In this document: in pieces, positions 5,530 to 5,804 of the stretch
How the letters are laid out: each line of letters opens with the position of its first letter
Numbering within the stretch: position 1 is the first letter of the stretch
From: Natrialbaceae archaeon B1-Br10_E2g27
GTDB lineage: Archaea > Halobacteriota > Halobacteria > Halobacteriales > Natrialbaceae
NCBI GenBank assembly: GCA_001563885.1
Contig: LKMM01000173.1
Span: 1 to 5,804 of the forward strand
Length of the DNA stretch: 5,804 bases
Reading direction: 5' to 3'
The notes under the pieces: model-generated
Databases searched by the model: none
What the model saw: only the letters and a program-made list of their open reading frames with translations
Told to the model about the DNA's origin: nothing
Position numbers and translations under genes: made by a program

Positions 5530-5804
5530 ATGTCCAGCCCCGACCTCGAATCGTACGTTCGCCGATCACGGGCACTCTTGGATGCGACATCGCCGACGAC
5601 CCGCCGCGAGACGCGTACCTGGCTCGTCGATCCGTTCCTCGACACACTCGGCTGGGACCGTACCGACTGTCGTCCAGCCGTATCCGTCGACGAGACAACG
5701 CTCGAATACGTGTATTCGATCGATTCCGTCCCTGCACTATTCGTTGCGGTCGAATCCTACAAGAAGACACTCAACCGCGACAGGGCAACGGCTATTCTCG
5801 AGGC
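5530..5804 (+). CDS. HsdR_N-like haloarchaeal protein of unknown function, 3'-truncated
   Basis: An ATG at 5530 opens a frame that runs off the window after 91 complete codons. The frame has a TGA at 5503-5505 and no other ATG or GTG start between. The protein is acidic with GC-rich third positions, unlike the Arg-rich competing frames, so it is probably real. The opening helix followed by TRTWLVDPFLDTLGWD resembles the start of HsdR_N-like proteins (type I restriction R subunit N-terminal fold), which many haloarchaea carry as stand-alone genes. The part that should hold the PD-(D/E)xK nuclease residues reads LFVAVESYKKTLN, without a clear E-x-K, so nuclease activity is doubtful. No Shine-Dalgarno site is seen. 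The gene is separated from cheR and is likely a separate unit. The family call is from memory of motifs and rests on a partial protein. Confidence 0.6.
   Translation, partial: MSSPDLESYVRRSRALLDATSPTTRRETRTWLVDPFLDTLGWDRTDCRPAVSVDETTLEYVYSIDSVPALFVAVESYKKTLNRDRATAILE

Noticed and set aside
5507..5770. Minus-strand open frame opposite the last gene
   Set aside because: It is Arg/Ser-rich with no family features and lies wholly antisense to the better-supported gene at 5530.
5502..5804. Alternative start ATG at 5502 in another frame for the last gene
   Set aside because: The frame is open to the edge but encodes a strongly Arg-rich protein, while the frame from 5530 is acidic with GC-rich third positions and shows a recognisable N-terminal motif.

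Overview
The window is a stretch of haloarchaeal chromosome carrying the 3' part of a chemotaxis (che) operon. The evidence for a haloarchaeon is the strongly acidic proteins, a moderately high GC content with many CTCGAG and GATC words, the complete absence of the tetranucleotide CTAG as far as I could find by reading, and the gene order cheA-cheC-cheC-cheD-cheR, which is familiar from halophilic euryarchaea. I cannot name the genus with confidence; the codon habits would suit a member of the Natrialbales.

Layout, all genes on the + strand. Positions 1-2252 hold the C-terminal part of the histidine kinase CheA. It enters from outside the window inside a very long acidic, repeat-bearing linker and continues into the P3 dimerisation, P4 ATPase and P5 CheW-like domains. 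A 28-base gap follows, containing an 11-codon mini-ORF that overlaps both neighbours and a clear Shine-Dalgarno site. Next come a single-domain CheC (2281-2886), a double-domain CheC (2883-4142), CheD (4139-4657) and CheR (4654-5451). From the first cheC onward, each gene's start codon overlaps the stop codon of the gene before (ATGA, ATGA, GTGA), so the block probably forms one translationally coupled transcript. After a 78-base spacer, a new gene starts at 5530 and leaves the window. Its N-terminus resembles the HsdR_N-like haloarchaeal proteins and looks unrelated to chemotaxis.

How the genes work together, from knowledge of the families. CheA phosphorylates CheY in response to receptors. 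CheC proteins dephosphorylate CheY-P. CheD deamidates receptor glutamines and binds CheC. CheR methylates receptor glutamates for adaptation. In Halobacterium salinarum, CheC2 and CheD also interact with the CheF adaptor that links the Che system to the archaellum. CheB, CheY, CheW and CheF are not in this window.

The points most worth a second look are these: the CheA linker, with about three basic residues in 357 and a nested 5/15-residue Asp-x-Ser-aromatic repeat; the three CheC domains, which have all lost the first phosphatase site and of which one also carries Gln in place of the catalytic Asn; a Ser in the Thr position of the CheD catalytic triad; and the mini-ORF between cheA and cheC. 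I saw no clear sign of a wholly new system. This is an established pathway with unusual details.
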